Origin: Portulaca oleracea
Taxonomy: Eukaryota > Streptophyta > Magnoliopsida > Caryophyllales > Portulacaceae
DNA: 64,000 nt
Reading direction: 5' to 3'
NCBI GenBank assembly: GCA_029582165.1
Contig: CM055871.1
Location: forward strand, 32,129,802-32,193,801
Shown: in pieces, positions 1-11,317 of the stretch
Layout: each line of letters begins with the position of its first letter
How positions within the stretch are numbered: position 1 is the first letter of the stretch
The notes under the pieces: generated by a model
What the model was told of the DNA's origin: nothing
Database searches by the model: none
What the model saw: the letters and a program-made list of their open reading frames with translations, nothing else
Position numbers and translations under genes: made by a program

Positions 1-550
1 GTGCATAGTCTCATTATAAGTTAATTTAAGACACTCTTATATTAAAATTTTATGATGAACTTAACCTATTATTTCTTTTAATTATTATAAAAAAGGACAG
101 ATAATTTATTTTTATGCAAAATTTAATTATTAAAGCTATACTGTATTCGTTCATTTTTTTTCTAATGAAAAGCTATATAAATTATAGTCAAGATGATCTT
201 TTATTTTCTTAGAGCAAATGCAATAGCAATCTGAATTTTTGGAATGTAAGTCGGGGTCCACCCACATCATCTATCATTCATATTTTTTGAAATTTCATTC
301 CATTTATTTTATAAAAATAGAAACTCATTCCTATTTTTTCATTTTAAAAATATCATACTACTATCACATGTCAAAATATAATTTGTTGAAAAATAAAAAA
401 TAAAAGATAAATACATGGATTCCAGGAATGCAAAAGAGTTCCCAAAACTCATTCCTTAAAATTTAGTTCCTTACTATATCAAAATTCTACTCTCAACACA
501 AGTTTCAACGCACAAAAATCAATTCTTACACTTGCTCTGGTTGTCAATTA
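1..550. other. AT-rich intergenic stretch, no gene seen
   Basis: Low-complexity A/T-rich DNA with stops in all frames and no recognisable motif. It ends at the TA duplicated by the Stowaway MITE that follows. Confidence 0.6.
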
Positions 551-812
551 CTCCCTCCGTCCCTTAATGAGTGTCAATTTTTTTAACTACCTTGTCCCTT
601 TTTATTTGTCAATTTCACATTTCCAATAATTAAAATACCTATATTACCTCTAATTAATGAATAAAATTTTTATTTTACCTTTTAAAATTCTCCTTTATTT
701 TTCTCTTTTAATGAAGGGTATATTTATCCATACATAATTTTTTCACTCTATTTCTAACACTCATAAGTTTTGTAAAAGTAGTTAATTTGACATTCAAAAA
801 GGGACGGAGGAG
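551..812. mobile_element. Stowaway (Tc1/mariner) MITE
   Basis: The left terminus CTCCCTCCGTCCC and right terminus GGGACGGAGGAG are inverted copies. TA dinucleotides at 549-550 and 813-814 are the usual target duplication. It is 262 bp, AT-rich and non-coding, typical of Stowaway elements mobilised by mariner-like transposases. Confidence 0.88.
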
Positions 813-2410
813 TATTTTTCAGAAGATTAAAGCCTAATATGTCAGGAAAACAGTGACCACCTAGTGGGAAACTGGTTGAGCCCAAAATACAATAACGATA
901 ATGGGAAATAAAACAAAGGACAACAACAACAACAATACACATTTGAACCACCAAAAAGACAGAGACCCAACACTTTGTTTTCCACTTAAGCCTGTTTGGT
1001 TCATGGAAAATGAAACATAAAGAACCCCGCGGTTTAGAACCTTCGTTCTGTCATTGTCGTATCAACTTTTCACCCCAGCTTACAAGTTACAACATTTCTC
1101 TTGGGGAAAACGTGAATATAATTGCCCAAAATTATAAAAGTTTATCAGAACTAGCTTTCATCACCGGCCAAATTGAAGATTGTCAATTATAAGAATACGT
1201 GAAGCAGCTATAATGCAAGATATGTAGTGTTGATGCACTAATTATTTGTTGAAAGCTGGTATGATAACTTGGAATAGGTAGAATATAGGGGTCACAAAAA
1301 TTGGTTGTGATATACCAAGGGATTGCATGCAGTGAAACTTTTGAGAAAAATGACAAAAACAAGACAAAATTGAAAGACAACTCTTGAAAGTTATTTTATT
1401 TGTTACGTTTACATATGCTTTGGTGGTCTTTGATAATACGTATTAGTTTTATAAAAAAAAAAAGACACTTAAGTAGTATCTTGGGGCAAAACACATGTCA
1501 TCATCCTATTGCATTATGTTGCCTTAATTACTATTATCCTCTAACAATTATCTGTAACTTCTATTACAAATTTTTCACCCTAATAAAACTGATTTTAAAT
1601 AATTAAAAAGATGCACTAAATTATCTCATGACTACCATTTGGTTCTTCGATATTGTACATGCTTCCTTATATTCCTCTCACACAAGAGTTCATATATGTG
1701 GATAATTTGTATTTATCTCTGTTCAGGTTTATCACATTTATAAATCCAATACTAATGTTTTTAAGTTAATATTTAATTTACCCACTCTAAGTTTTTGAAG
1801 CAATTTCATTTAATTGTTTTTCCGGTGAATTTATCAACTTTTCCAGGGAATGTGTGAATTATGATGAAATTTATTTATTGAAATGACGATAATTTTAACA
1901 AACAAATTTCATCACATATCATAATTCACCGTAAAAATTGCTAAATTTATCGAAAAAGTAATTAAATGAAATCGGTTCAAAATCTCCAAATAAATAAATA
2001 TTAATTCAAGAATATCAGAGTTGTTGAATTCATAAAGGAATCGGATGAATTTTTATGGAACCATGAAGTCATGAACTCCATTGAAGATTTATTTTTCTCT
2101 TATAGTAAATTAGTAAAAATAAATGAATAAATAAAATATATTTTGAGAGCCATCATGTAATGAATCCCTTGCAAGGGAATCACAAAATATTATTGTTGGA
2201 TTCCCATATGCAGCACAACGAATAGTGTTATCCTCCACCAACAAGACTGAGACTGTCCATTCCTGTTGTAAGTATACAGTTGAATGTCCTTTTCCAAAAT
2301 TAAAGGTCAAACATCTAATATGCTGCTCTTAGGACAACATAAAGTTGCACGGCAATCCTCAATGTAGAATGCACATTGGACGAAACCATCCATATCTGGA
2401 TTCTGGAGTA
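813..2410. other. Intergenic stretch, no gene seen
   Basis: AT-rich DNA with only short random ORFs on either strand. No protein-like pattern, splice structure or transposon terminus was recognised. Confidence 0.5.
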
Positions 2411-2694
2411 CTCCCTCCTTCCCATATTATTTGTTTCTCAAGACATAATTTATAAAATCAAGAAAACTTTCAATTTATATTAATTTTCATTGTTGGAAGT
2501 GAGAAAAATATGAATAAAATGGTAAATAATAAAGAAAAATGATGAATAAAAGAGAAAAGTTCAAGAAAAAGATATATTTAATAAGGTTAATTTGATAAAT
2601 TAGTAATTAATGTGTTGTTGGAATTGTAAGATGACAAATTTTATGGGAAAAAAGAAAGTTAGTTAAAGTGACAGATAATATTGGAAGGAGGGAG
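2411..2694. mobile_element. Stowaway MITE
   Basis: Begins CTCCCTCCTTCCCATATT and ends AATATTGGAAGGAGGGAG, a clean terminal inverted repeat. TA target duplications lie at 2409-2410 and 2695-2696. It is 284 bp and non-coding. Confidence 0.88.
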
Positions 2695-2859
2695 TATAAC
2701 TGATCGCATTTTTCTCCACTTTTCTTCTCAATTTCAAAACAACAATTTTATTCTCTTATTTTCTCTCCATGTTGGAAGAGAAAAAAAAATTCAGTACAAA
2801 GTTAATTTGTTTTTCTTTTTTTTTTTTGCTAATAGAAGAAAGTTAAAGTGTCTTACCCT

Positions 2860-3361
2860 TTATGTCCATTTTGATATAACAAACCAAACTTAACTTTTTG
2901 TTAATGACAAATTGTACTTAATATAATATTTTTCTTAGTGAACCTCCACAAATTTATGGTCAATGGAAAAAAATGACATGAAGGTTTTTTTGCTGATGTG
3001 GAGTGTTTTTATAGGCAAAAAATAAAGGGAAAATGACGATGACTTGTGCTTGCTGAGTTGTCAGCCCTACTTATTATTGTTGGGTTGGGGTTTTTATTTT
3101 TTCTGAAAGTTTTTAAGTGAGATAAATAGTGAGTCAGATAGGAGATTGAATAAGTAGGGCTGACAACTCAGCAAGCACAAGTCATCTTCATTTTTCCTTT
3201 ATTTTTTGCCTATAAAACACTCCACAACAGCAAAAAAACCTCCATGTCATTTTTACGTTGACCGGAAATTGGTGGAGGTTCACTAACAAAAATATTATGT
3301 TAAGTACAGTTTGTCATTAACAAAAAGTTAAGTTTGGTTTGTTAGATCAAAATAGACATAA
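2860..3361. mobile_element. Long-armed foldback element (MITE-like hairpin)
   Basis: The sequence from 2860 to about 3080 is repeated in inverted orientation from about 3142 to 3361, leaving a loop of roughly 60 bp. Paired motifs include TTATGTCCATTTTGAT with ATCAAAATAGACATAA at the ends and GCTTGCTGAGTTGTCAG with CTGACAACTCAGCAAGC near the loop. No coding potential is seen and no convincing target duplication was found, so the superfamily is open. Confidence 0.75.
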
Positions 3362-3639
3362 AATTTGGATTGTTAGATTCCAATTTTCCTTTAATTAATA
3401 TAACATTTATGAGATATGCTTATCAAAAATCAAAACAAAAGAAAACACTAACAAATTTCGTATCACTCCGGACACGGATCACTGAAGAAAGGAAGAGAAA
3501 TATATATTTGCAATGAAATTGAAAAACCAGAAATAGGACAAATCTATGCATTGCATAAGTACAAAAACTCGTTGGTTAATATAACTCAAAAAATATTCTA
3601 TAGGTATCTTTGTCAAAACCTTATAGGGGGTATTCACAG

Positions 3640-4105
3640 ACTGTTAAGCAACTCTAGGTGGGTGTCTTGGTCAAAACCTGCTAAGGGTATGGTGAAAATA
3701 AATTTTGATAGTTCACGAGATTATAGTAAAGCTGTTGGAGATCACATAGTCAGAGATAAGTAGAGGAGGGTTATTCAAGTAATATCATTCAATCTTGGTA
3801 GATAATCGATGTTGGTTGCTGAAGCTATGCCGCCTATGCAAAATGAGATTAGAGATGCGGTTCTTAGAGGTTACAAACGAATTATTTTAGAGGGGATAAT
3901 CTAGTTCTTATTAATGCGGTGAAAGGAGTGTTCTAAGTGCCTTGGGAGATTGCTAAATTAGTTCAAGATATTCATTTGTTTATGCCGACATGTTCAGATC
4001 TTCAAATTTCTCATATTTTTCGTGAAGGGAATCGCGTTGCGGACTAGCTTGCTAAATTTGGTGTTTCATTACAATATGCTTGATGTTTTAATACTCGTTT
4101 TCATA
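3640..4105 (+). pseudogene. Degenerate RNase H (RVT_3-type) domain from a LINE, copy A
   Basis: Conceptual translation gives motifs of the RNase H-like domain found at the C-terminus of plant LINE ORF2: the stretch KGMVKINFDSS near the start, LEGDNLVLINAVKG (one frameshift inside) in the middle, and FREGNRVAD followed by LAKFG at the end. At least three in-frame stops and several small indels break it, so it is a relic. The surrounding repeat begins near 3380. A second copy lies at 31,600-31,990, and that other copy is the insertion site of the 21.5-kb retrotransposon composite. Homology stops at 4105, where a CACTA-type terminus begins. Family placement rests on motif recognition only. Confidence 0.65.
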
Positions 4106-5400
4106 CACTAGTAGAAAACAAGTGTTTAGCATGAGGAATTAGCATGTAGGTGTGTACTAAACTCACGCCAAAAACAAGGAAGCATAAGCAGAAAACTTAC
4201 GCCAAAAATTAATACGCAAATTAGAAAAAAAACATTAGATATTGGTGTGAGTTTCAATCTCACGCTAATAATTTAGGCGTGAGAATCAAACTCACGCCAA
4301 TATCTTACGCTTTTTCATGGATCCCACAGCAACCCCAAAACTAACTTCGGCTGTGAATAATTTCACAATAAAACTCATGCCAATTGTGAGTTCATCATAC
4401 AAAATTATAAAAAAAATGAAATTTCTTATCCTAATTATGTAATATTACGCACCGTTAATAATTTTAATTAAATTTTATTATATTGTAATTATAACAAAAT
4501 TATTTTCTTAATAAATTTTTTTGATGTATAATTTTCTTAAAAGATTCTAGATAATGTTTTTATTTATATAGGAATTGTAATTAATCATACATTATTAAAA
4601 TAACAAAGTAAATTAATTAATGTCCATGCTAAACATATATTGATAAAACTCTAAATTTATGAAAATATAATACAAACTTCATCATCATTTTCATTATCAT
4701 CCTTAAATGTTGCATATTCATCAATATTTTCATTTTCATCTTCAATCTTCTCTAATGAAATGAAGATTAATATGTAGATTGATGGAGGAAAAATTGTAAA
4801 TAGAGATGAGGAGGAAAATTTGTAAAGAAAAATGAGAAGGGAAGTGTGTAAAGAAAAATGTGGAGGGAAAAATGAAGGAAGTCACTACTAAAAATATGTG
4901 TATTACCAACCACTTTTTTCCAACCAATTTAAAATGGTTGGAAAAACCAACTATTTTAGCAACCATTTGATATTCCAACTATTTTTCGAAAAATTTAATA
5001 GGAAAAATGGTTGGAAATTCCAACCAATTTGGCTAAAATGGTTGGAAAATTTTCTTACCATCATTTTTCCTACTATTTGGAATTGGTTGGAAAAATAATT
5101 GGTAATCCAACCATTTTTCCAACCATTTTCAAATAGTAGGAAAAAAGATGGTAGGAAAAATTTCCAACCAATTTTAGCAAAATTTGTTGGAATTTCCAAC
5201 CATTTTTCCCACTAAATTTTTCGAAAAATAGTTGAAATATCAAATGGTTGCTAAAATAGTTGGTTTTTCCAATCATTTTAAATTGGTTGGAAAAAAGTGG
5301 TTGGTAATACACATATTTTTAATAGTGAGTGTTTGATAATTTTTAAGGTCAGTCAAAATTGGCGTGAGATTCTAAAATCTGACGCCAGTTTTGACAGCCA
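4106..5400. mobile_element. CACTA-type remnant with subterminal repeats
   Basis: The left end is CACTAGTAGAAAAC, a CACTA terminus, placed exactly where homology between the two copies of the flanking RNase H repeat stops. Inside, short direct and inverted motifs related to CTCACGCC/GGCGTGAG recur at about 4165, 4195, 4240, 4275, 4370 and 5360, resembling subterminal transposase-binding repeats. No transposase ORF and no matching right terminus were found, so it is non-autonomous or truncated. A smaller foldback is nested at 4883-5327. Confidence 0.55.
4883..5327. mobile_element. CACTA foldback MITE
   Basis: It starts CACTACTAAAAATATG and ends with the inverted counterpart CATATTTTTAATAGTG. 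It is flanked by the 3-bp duplication AGT (4880-4882 and 5328-5330), the size typical of CACTA elements. Nearly the whole 445 bp is one palindrome built from repeats of AACCAATTT-like and TGGTTGGAAA-like words, so all ORFs here are hairpin artefacts. Confidence 0.85.
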
Positions 5401-5425
5401 CACACACAATTATTACGTTAACCTC

Positions 5426-5487
<62 letters not shown>
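5426..5487. repeat. (ATA/TTA)n microsatellite
   Basis: An uninterrupted trinucleotide run that switches from AAT to ATT phase in the middle, making it self-complementary. The following motif TATGTACTAAATGTTTTAAG recurs after the second array at 5700-5755, suggesting a local duplication. Confidence 0.9.
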
Positions 5488-5697
5488 GTACTAAATGTTT
5501 TAAGTATCTTGTGGTTGTTTTGTATAGTATGAGTTTTCCATGATATTTATCAAGACAAGTTCACATAAATATTATCTTACTATAGTTTTAATTATCACTC
5601 ATTTTGTATTGAAAAAACCAGGAAAATATAATGTGTTTGGCATTTTTATACTACGTACATGCTTCATTATCAAAGACAAGTTCACATAAATATTATC

Positions 5698-5699
<2 letters not shown>

Positions 5700-5755
<56 letters not shown>
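5700..5755. repeat. (TTA)n microsatellite
   Basis: Pure TTA run preceded by CACATAAATATTATCTTA and followed by the same TATGTACTAAATG motif that follows the array at 5426-5487. It sits directly upstream of the SERK-like exon. Confidence 0.9.
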
Positions 5756-5784
5756 GTACTAAATGTTTTAAGTTGTGTTGTCAG

Positions 5785-6175
5785 GGACATGGGAGATGCT
5801 GGTTTAAGTGGTACGCTTGCTCCACAACTCCAGATGCTTAAAAATCTCCAATACTTGTAAGCTGAGCTACTCTTTTTGATTATTTTCTCTACCAGATTTG
5901 TTAAGGGATTCTGGCTTAATTGTAGTATCAATGTTTCTTTGAAAAGCACGTTTCGCATTTGAATGAGAGGTTGATTAATTATGCTGATTAATCCAACGTT
6001 ATGAACATATATATGTTTCGTTTGTTCGTGCTTTTGGTATAGGGTGCTCTACAACAATAGCATCATGGGACCAATACCATATGAACTGGGAAATTTGACA
6101 AACTTAGTGAGTTTGGATCTCTACATGAACAAGCTGACCGGTCCCATTCCAGACACATTGGGCATTGAGCTTCTT
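5785..6175 (+). pseudogene. SERK-type LRR receptor kinase fragment (two exons)
   Basis: Two exon-like blocks with intact splice signals. Block 1, 5785-5856 (72 bp), encodes GDAGLSGTLAPQLQMLKNLQ, preceded by AG and followed by GTAAGC. Block 2, 6043-6175 (133 bp), encodes [20 protein letters not shown] and then [18 protein letters not shown], followed by GTAAGT. This is the leucine-rich-repeat part of somatic embryogenesis receptor kinases, where 72-bp and 144-bp LRR exons are usual. Block 2 is 11 bp short of 144 at its 3' end, which breaks the phase. No signal peptide, remaining LRR, transmembrane or kinase exons are in the window, so this is a captured or stranded fragment. The family call is good; function is not expected. 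Confidence 0.75.
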
Positions 6176-6479
6176 GTAAGTATACGTCCTGCCAACCTCT
6201 CTTGTTGATGTATTATGACTTATGTATATGGTTTGATAATGAATTTTATCTTTCTATTGTCAAGCAATGTGTGAACATGATAATTGTCTTTGATTATATC
6301 CGGAAATATAAAAATAAATAAATATTATCTTACTATAGGTGGGTTGTTCTTCTCTTCCGTATTATACAATTCTCTTCATAGCAATATCACCTTCCCACAG
6401 ACTAACAAACAAAACGAAAAAAATGTGGGAGCGAAAAACCGAAAAAAGGGGTTTCTAGAGATGTGAAACAGAAGCCTGT

Positions 6480-6745
6480 AATGTCATTAACCAGACAGGG
6501 TCACTCTTGCGAGGGACATGGCGCGGTGTTGACGAGCGCCCTCTGCTGCAAGTGTCTCAAGCTCTGCCCCATGCTGACATCTCGGCCTGGCCAGCATCTT
6601 CTTCGCCTTCCCGGCCTGATCCTCCCCGTTGATCTGCGATATGATGTTCTCCCGGAGGAGACGGAGCCTGCCCTGGGCCCGCGGGGTCCCCTGCACGGTG
6701 AGCTCGAGGAGGCCCGGGATGACCCCCTCCTCTAGGATGGGTAGT
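6480..6745 (-). pseudogene. GC-rich gene fragment, possibly armadillo-repeat protein
   Basis: This roughly 265-bp block is strikingly GC-rich in an AT-rich setting. On the minus strand it reads open through ILEEGVIPGLLELTVQGTPR, then RLRLLRENI and GEDQAGKAKKML. The first part has the EEG-IP-LLEL---GTP pattern of an armadillo repeat. There is no start context, upstream exon or downstream gene. It is bounded by copies of an AT-rich motif (CACATAAATATTATCTTACT) that also flanks the SERK fragment on the opposite strand. I read it as a captured host fragment; the ARM assignment is tentative. Confidence 0.45.
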
Positions 6746-6751
6746 ACCACT

Positions 6752-6910
6752 CACATAAATATTATCTTACTACTATAGCTTACAAGTTCACATAAATATT
6801 ATCTTACTATAGTTTTAACTACCCAAATCTTGCGAAAGTACCTCCAGGATGCTACGGACGGGCGACTCTTCCATAGCCTCCAAAGGCACATAAATATTAT
6901 CCATCCCCTA
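6752..6910. repeat. Clustered CACATAAATATTATCTTAC border motif
   Basis: The motif occurs three times here (about 6752, 6786 and 6887, the last partial) and also at about 5563, 5682 and 6312. It marks the edges of the captured fragments. Between copies lies a short GC-rich piece (6820-6885) that I cannot assign. Confidence 0.6.
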
Positions 6911-7059
6911 TATTGTCTGTAGAGGAAGAGAAAGCCATAAAAGGTTGTGCCCAATGCTGCGCTTGAAGTTGCTATTCTAGTTGTTGTTGCATTTGACGTG
7001 CATTCGTTGTTGCAATTCCTCACACCACTGTTGCAATCAATCCTCTAATTGTGCCTCTA

Positions 7060-8255
7060 ATTATCGTTGTTACAAAGCATTGTATATTCTGTGCGATGCA
7101 CGAATTTTTTTCCAGTATTTATATGTTATTTGTTTTTCGGAGTAATTTTATATCAATATCAATTCAAATAATAATTAGAAATTAATTAAAAAAATTATAC
7201 AACAATTGCACTTTTGTGTTTGCTTCATACATATTGTCTTCAAAATTAATTTAGATATTATAGTAGTGAAGGATACTAAAATATTTATTTATTTTTAATA
7301 TTGTCTTAAGTATATATAATAAAGAATAACAATAATTTTTTATTAGTTAATTTAAATGCCAACAATTCAATAATTCTCTTTCAATGTTTCTCAATAACAT
7401 TCAAAAAAACAAATGTTAAGTGTCGGAAGAAGTGATTAAGATAATAGAAACTATATATATGTATATACGTTATAAAAATAGTGTTGTTGGAAACTTATTT
7501 TAGTAAATTACATTTACCTTACTTCAGGTTTGGTGTAATAATTTTCACATACCCTGCTTGTGTGAAAAAATTACTCAAATAGGTATGAGTTTGTTATTTT
7601 TAAAGTTGGCTATTATCTAACTAAAGAAGTGGTAGCTAATGACAATTATTGTCCTCAAATTTTATCTTTTCAACTAAGGTTGAAATCTTGGTATAAACAA
7701 AATATTTTGTATAATATTCATTTATAAATTTGGATTTTGGTTTGGAAAATTCAAGCCTCCCAAATTATTTGACTGAGGTTTGGGTTCTCTTTTAAAACTT
7801 GTTTTAATATATATAAAATATAAATTGGAAAACCAACTATTTAATTAAGATATATATAAATTGCAATATTTAATATACTAAATTGGAAAACCAACTATTT
7901 AATTAAGATATTTTAGTTCAAGTATGTTGACTTAATAAACATGTTGATTTATAATATATAAGTTGATTTTCTTCTTATTAAATATTTAATACAAATGTGT
8001 TCATCATTTTACGAAGAAGTTAGCATGTAAAAGTTTTAAAATTGAATTATTCAACCAAGATTTTTCTAAAATATCATCAATATATGTGAAAAATGAATAA
8101 TTCAATTTGAATAAATTTAACATACATGATTGTCAACGTACAATAACTAGATTTACTAGCTAGCTATTTTCCCAAACTAATTACTTTGTAGTGACTAATT
8201 ATAGCTAATTATACTAATAATTAAAAGTGTCCACTAATACACCAAGCCTTAACCA
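7060..8255. other. AT-rich stretch, degenerate repeat
   Basis: No gene seen. The part from about 7310 to 7495 matches 47,335-47,500 in inverted orientation, and 8050-8170 resembles 47,640-47,760 in direct orientation, so it belongs to an old dispersed repeat. A short direct duplication (GGAAAACCAACTATTTAATT) occurs near 7828 and 7884. Confidence 0.5.
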
Positions 8256-8259
8256 TATG

Positions 8260-9110
8260 AGTTTGTAGAAACTGCGTGGACCTCCAACCACTACCGTTGA
8301 AGACCTCCAAGAGACAACAGAGAGTTTTTTGTTTGAAAGAACAAATTAGGAAAGTATCCTGTAAATCTCTATAATATTTTCAACATATTTTCAAAATAAT
8401 ATCTACTTATTATGATATGTATCTTTGTAGAAGATCATTACAAATGACAAGATTAAAGTTTCTAAAGAGACAAAGATAGAGGATCAACTCAAATATGGCA
8501 AGGATCAACCATGCAAGGGACGAGAAGAAGAGTAGCCGTTGTGAACTCCAAGGCTTATAAAAAGGCTCCAGCTTCCTTCTTGAAGATTTAGTCGATTTCA
8601 AGCAAGTAACCGAGTGTAGGAAATCTCATGAGATTTCTGAGTGTAGCCAATGAGTCCTTGGTGAGTTATGTAGCCAGTAAGGTACTTTTGGTGAGATGTA
8701 ACCAAGGACCTTGGTAAGTTATGTAGCCAAATATGTTGGTTAGGTGTTGTGTAGCAGAGCCGTGAAGCATATAAGGCTTTGTGAGATTGATCTCCATTAT
8801 AATCCTTCATGTTCATCTCTGCCTCAACTGTGAGGCCCCTCCACAACCTTCATCTGCCTCATCAGAAAGACTCATCTACAAAACTCCTTCTGAGTTTTCT
8901 GGTTCTATAAGCAGTCATCAAGGACCTCACTGTCCTGATTCTGCTGAGTTTCCTAACCTCTTCTATTTCTATTGTAACTCAGACTTATCTAATAAGGAAG
9001 TATTATTCAGTTCAATCAAGTGCTATTAACATCCTTGTGTTTATAAGTGCAGAACTCTGTAACAAATCTATTCACCCCTCTAGAGTTATTTCAGAGTTAA
9101 TTTAATTCAA
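8260..9110 (+). mobile_element. Possible Copia-type LTR (SIRE-like)
   Basis: A TATAAAAAG box at 8556-8564 is followed by a GAGTGTAGCCAATGAGTCC-type transcribed region and ends near 9090 with the ACAAATCTATTCACCCCTCT motif often seen at the LTR/leader boundary of large plant Copia elements. No second LTR, primer-binding site or gag/pol is present nearby, so it would be a solo LTR or fragment. Boundaries are approximate. Confidence 0.4.
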
Positions 9111-9902
9111 GTTAATACTAATACTATTACTCTACTCAATAGTATTCTGCCAGGCCTGTCAAATTCATGGGTAAAAAAACAGTTGAGTAAAAGTTAAATT
9201 TTGGTAACTTTTGATAATTTTTGGTAACTTTTAGTAAATTCTGGTAACTTTTGACAAATTTATGCCAATATATCAAAATTATTATTTTTTTTAAGTTTGG
9301 TATTTTTTGGTAAATTTTGATAAATTTAGACAAAAACTGGTAAATTTTGATAAATTGGAGTTACTTATGAATTTGGCATGCCCTAACTTTGATAAAAGAG
9401 ATCAACAAGGTAAGTGAATCATAACTATGAAATTGAAGAGATTAAAATAAAATGCCATTACGTTAAGTACAATTTCACATGTTTGACTACCACCCAATAA
9501 AATTGGTGTAGGACCAAATGCGTACAAACATAATAGAGCATGGAATAAGCGAGGAAAATAAGGGAGAATGAGAGACACCAATAGTTGAGAAAGAAAAAGA
9601 GAAGGTACGAAAGCTTCTTAAATCATAGTACCATAGAGGAATAGTTGCTACTTGATGACAATACAAGTACTGAAATGATTGTCATTGACATAAAAAAAAA
9701 AAAAACTAATGATAATATTTCATACAACGATATGAAATACAAGAATGCTCAGGAGGACAAAACATCAAGAACCACACAACAAAATGCAAATGATAATTCT
9801 AAGGAAAGATGCTCAATGCAAATTATGAATTTGAATTTTAGATGTTGGATATAATCAAATGCTTTAGTACAAATCCCAATTTAATTAACATAACATTTCT
9901 GA
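9111..9902. other. Intergenic stretch with TTTTGGTAA-type repeats
   Basis: No gene. Between about 9195 and 9350 short degenerate units such as TTTTGGTAACTTTTGATAA repeat imperfectly. The last 30 bp before 9902 match the repeat copy at about 3380-3412, the left part of the target site of the following composite. Confidence 0.5.
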
Positions 9903-9907
9903 GATAT

Positions 9908-10790
9908 TGTAGGGCCCGCCGGGAGGCGCGTCCTCATGAGTGTCAGTCGAGGGTTCTGCTTAACCTGGTGTACTTTTTCTCTTTTAAAGAAGGTTTTGGA
10001 TGATGGTACTTCACTTTAACTCGACTTTATAATCTTAAACACACACGCAGATTTTTAAAAACCCAAAAACAAGCAAAAACGGTCGAACATACCGATCCGC
10101 GGATCCCAGTCCACCGTGGGCCAAAATTTTAGGGTTTTCTGTTTCAGTTCATTCGAGCCAGGGGCGAGAATCACCGTCGGCCTACCGTGCGGATCCACAT
10201 GATCCACAGCCTCCAGTAGCGCTGCGGTGGTTTTCGTCCCGAAGCTTGAATGAGGCTGGTAATCTGACATGTATAAAAAGAAAATAAAAATCAATTTTTT
10301 AGGTGAATACCAAAAATGGAGGAGTCGCCAGTTAATTTTATAAAAATTAACAAAAATAGGGTTGACTCCGGTCTCGAACCAAATTGATCCGGTAAAGGTA
10401 TCGATGTAGGGGTGCTCTTGCATCGTCCGCCAAAGCGCCCTTACTAGGTCGTGTTTAAGCAAAAATTAAAAAGAAAAAAGTTGTCACAAGGAATAATAAA
10501 AAGTGCATGCATAAACTCAATAAAATCAAAGATACAAAGCAAAAGGTACATCAAGTGATTATTAATCTACATTGTTACAACCGAAAGACAAAACTTAAAA
10601 ATAAAAAAACACTAAGGTAGAAACCTACCAACCACATGATTTGGCAAGCCTCGAGAGATTCCCACGTCTTCACCCAAATTGTTTTGAATCGTGGTAGTAT
10701 TACACTGAATCGCGCGATTTCCCGCAATGACCCTCGAAGGTGTTTCTCGCTTTTGTCGTAATCCTTTCCAGAAACTCTTTTTTTCGCCCC
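9908..10790 (-). mobile_element. LTR segment, minus orientation (R/U5 to LTR end)
   Basis: Reverse complement of the family LTR, from just after its TATA box (equivalent to about 30,015) to its 3' terminus CGGGCCCTACA. It abuts a plus-oriented LTR segment at 10,790/10,791 with C-rich microhomology, giving an inverted head-to-head junction. Confidence 0.75.
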
Positions 10791-11298
10791 CTACATCGAT
10801 ACCTTTACCCCGGATCCGATTTCGGTTCGAGACCGAGTCAACCTATTTTTGTTAATTTTTATAAAATTAATCGCGACTCTCCATTTTTGGTATTCACCTA
10901 AAAATTGATTTTTATTTTCTTTTTATACATGTCGACATTACCTCATTCAAGCTTCGGATTTAAAACCACCGCAGCTGGCCATCGAGGTCGTGGATCCGCC
11001 GCGATCCGCTCGTAGGTCGACGGTGATTCTCGCCGCTCGAATGAATCAAACAAAACCCTAAAATTTTGGCCCACGGTGATCGATCCGCGCGGATCCCAGT
11101 ATGTTCGACCGTTTTTTGCTTGTTTTTTGGGTTTTTTTTAAAATCTGCATGTGTTTAAGATTATAAAGGCTGTTAAAGTGAAGTACCATAATCCAAAACC
11201 TTCTTTAAAAGAGAAAAAGTACACCCTAGGTTCAATAAGCAACCCTACGCCGACTCGACTGACACTCTGGGGACCGCCCCGGGGCGGCGGGCCCTACA
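10791..11298 (+). mobile_element. 5' LTR segment of gag-pol copy 1 (3' part only)
   Basis: Starts CTACATCGATACCTTTACC, equivalent to about 30,431 of the 3' LTR, and ends GGCGGGCCCTACA. It lacks U3 and the TATA region. It is followed by a primer-binding site, so it acts positionally as the 5' LTR of the first gag-pol copy. Confidence 0.75.
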
Positions 11299-11299
11299 G

Positions 11300-11317
11300 T
11301 GTCGACTCATCTGGGGA
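11300..11317 (+). other. Primer-binding site (tRNA-Arg type)
   Basis: TGTCGACTCATCTGGGGA is a slightly mutated form of TGGCGACTCCACTGGGGA, complementary to the 3' end of plant tRNA-Arg (3' terminus CCCCAGTGGAGTCGCCA). It lies one base after the LTR end CTACA. Confidence 0.7.

Noticed and set aside
4898..5312. Overlapping ORFs on both strands with similar translations
   Set aside because: They are mirror readings of one palindromic CACTA MITE.
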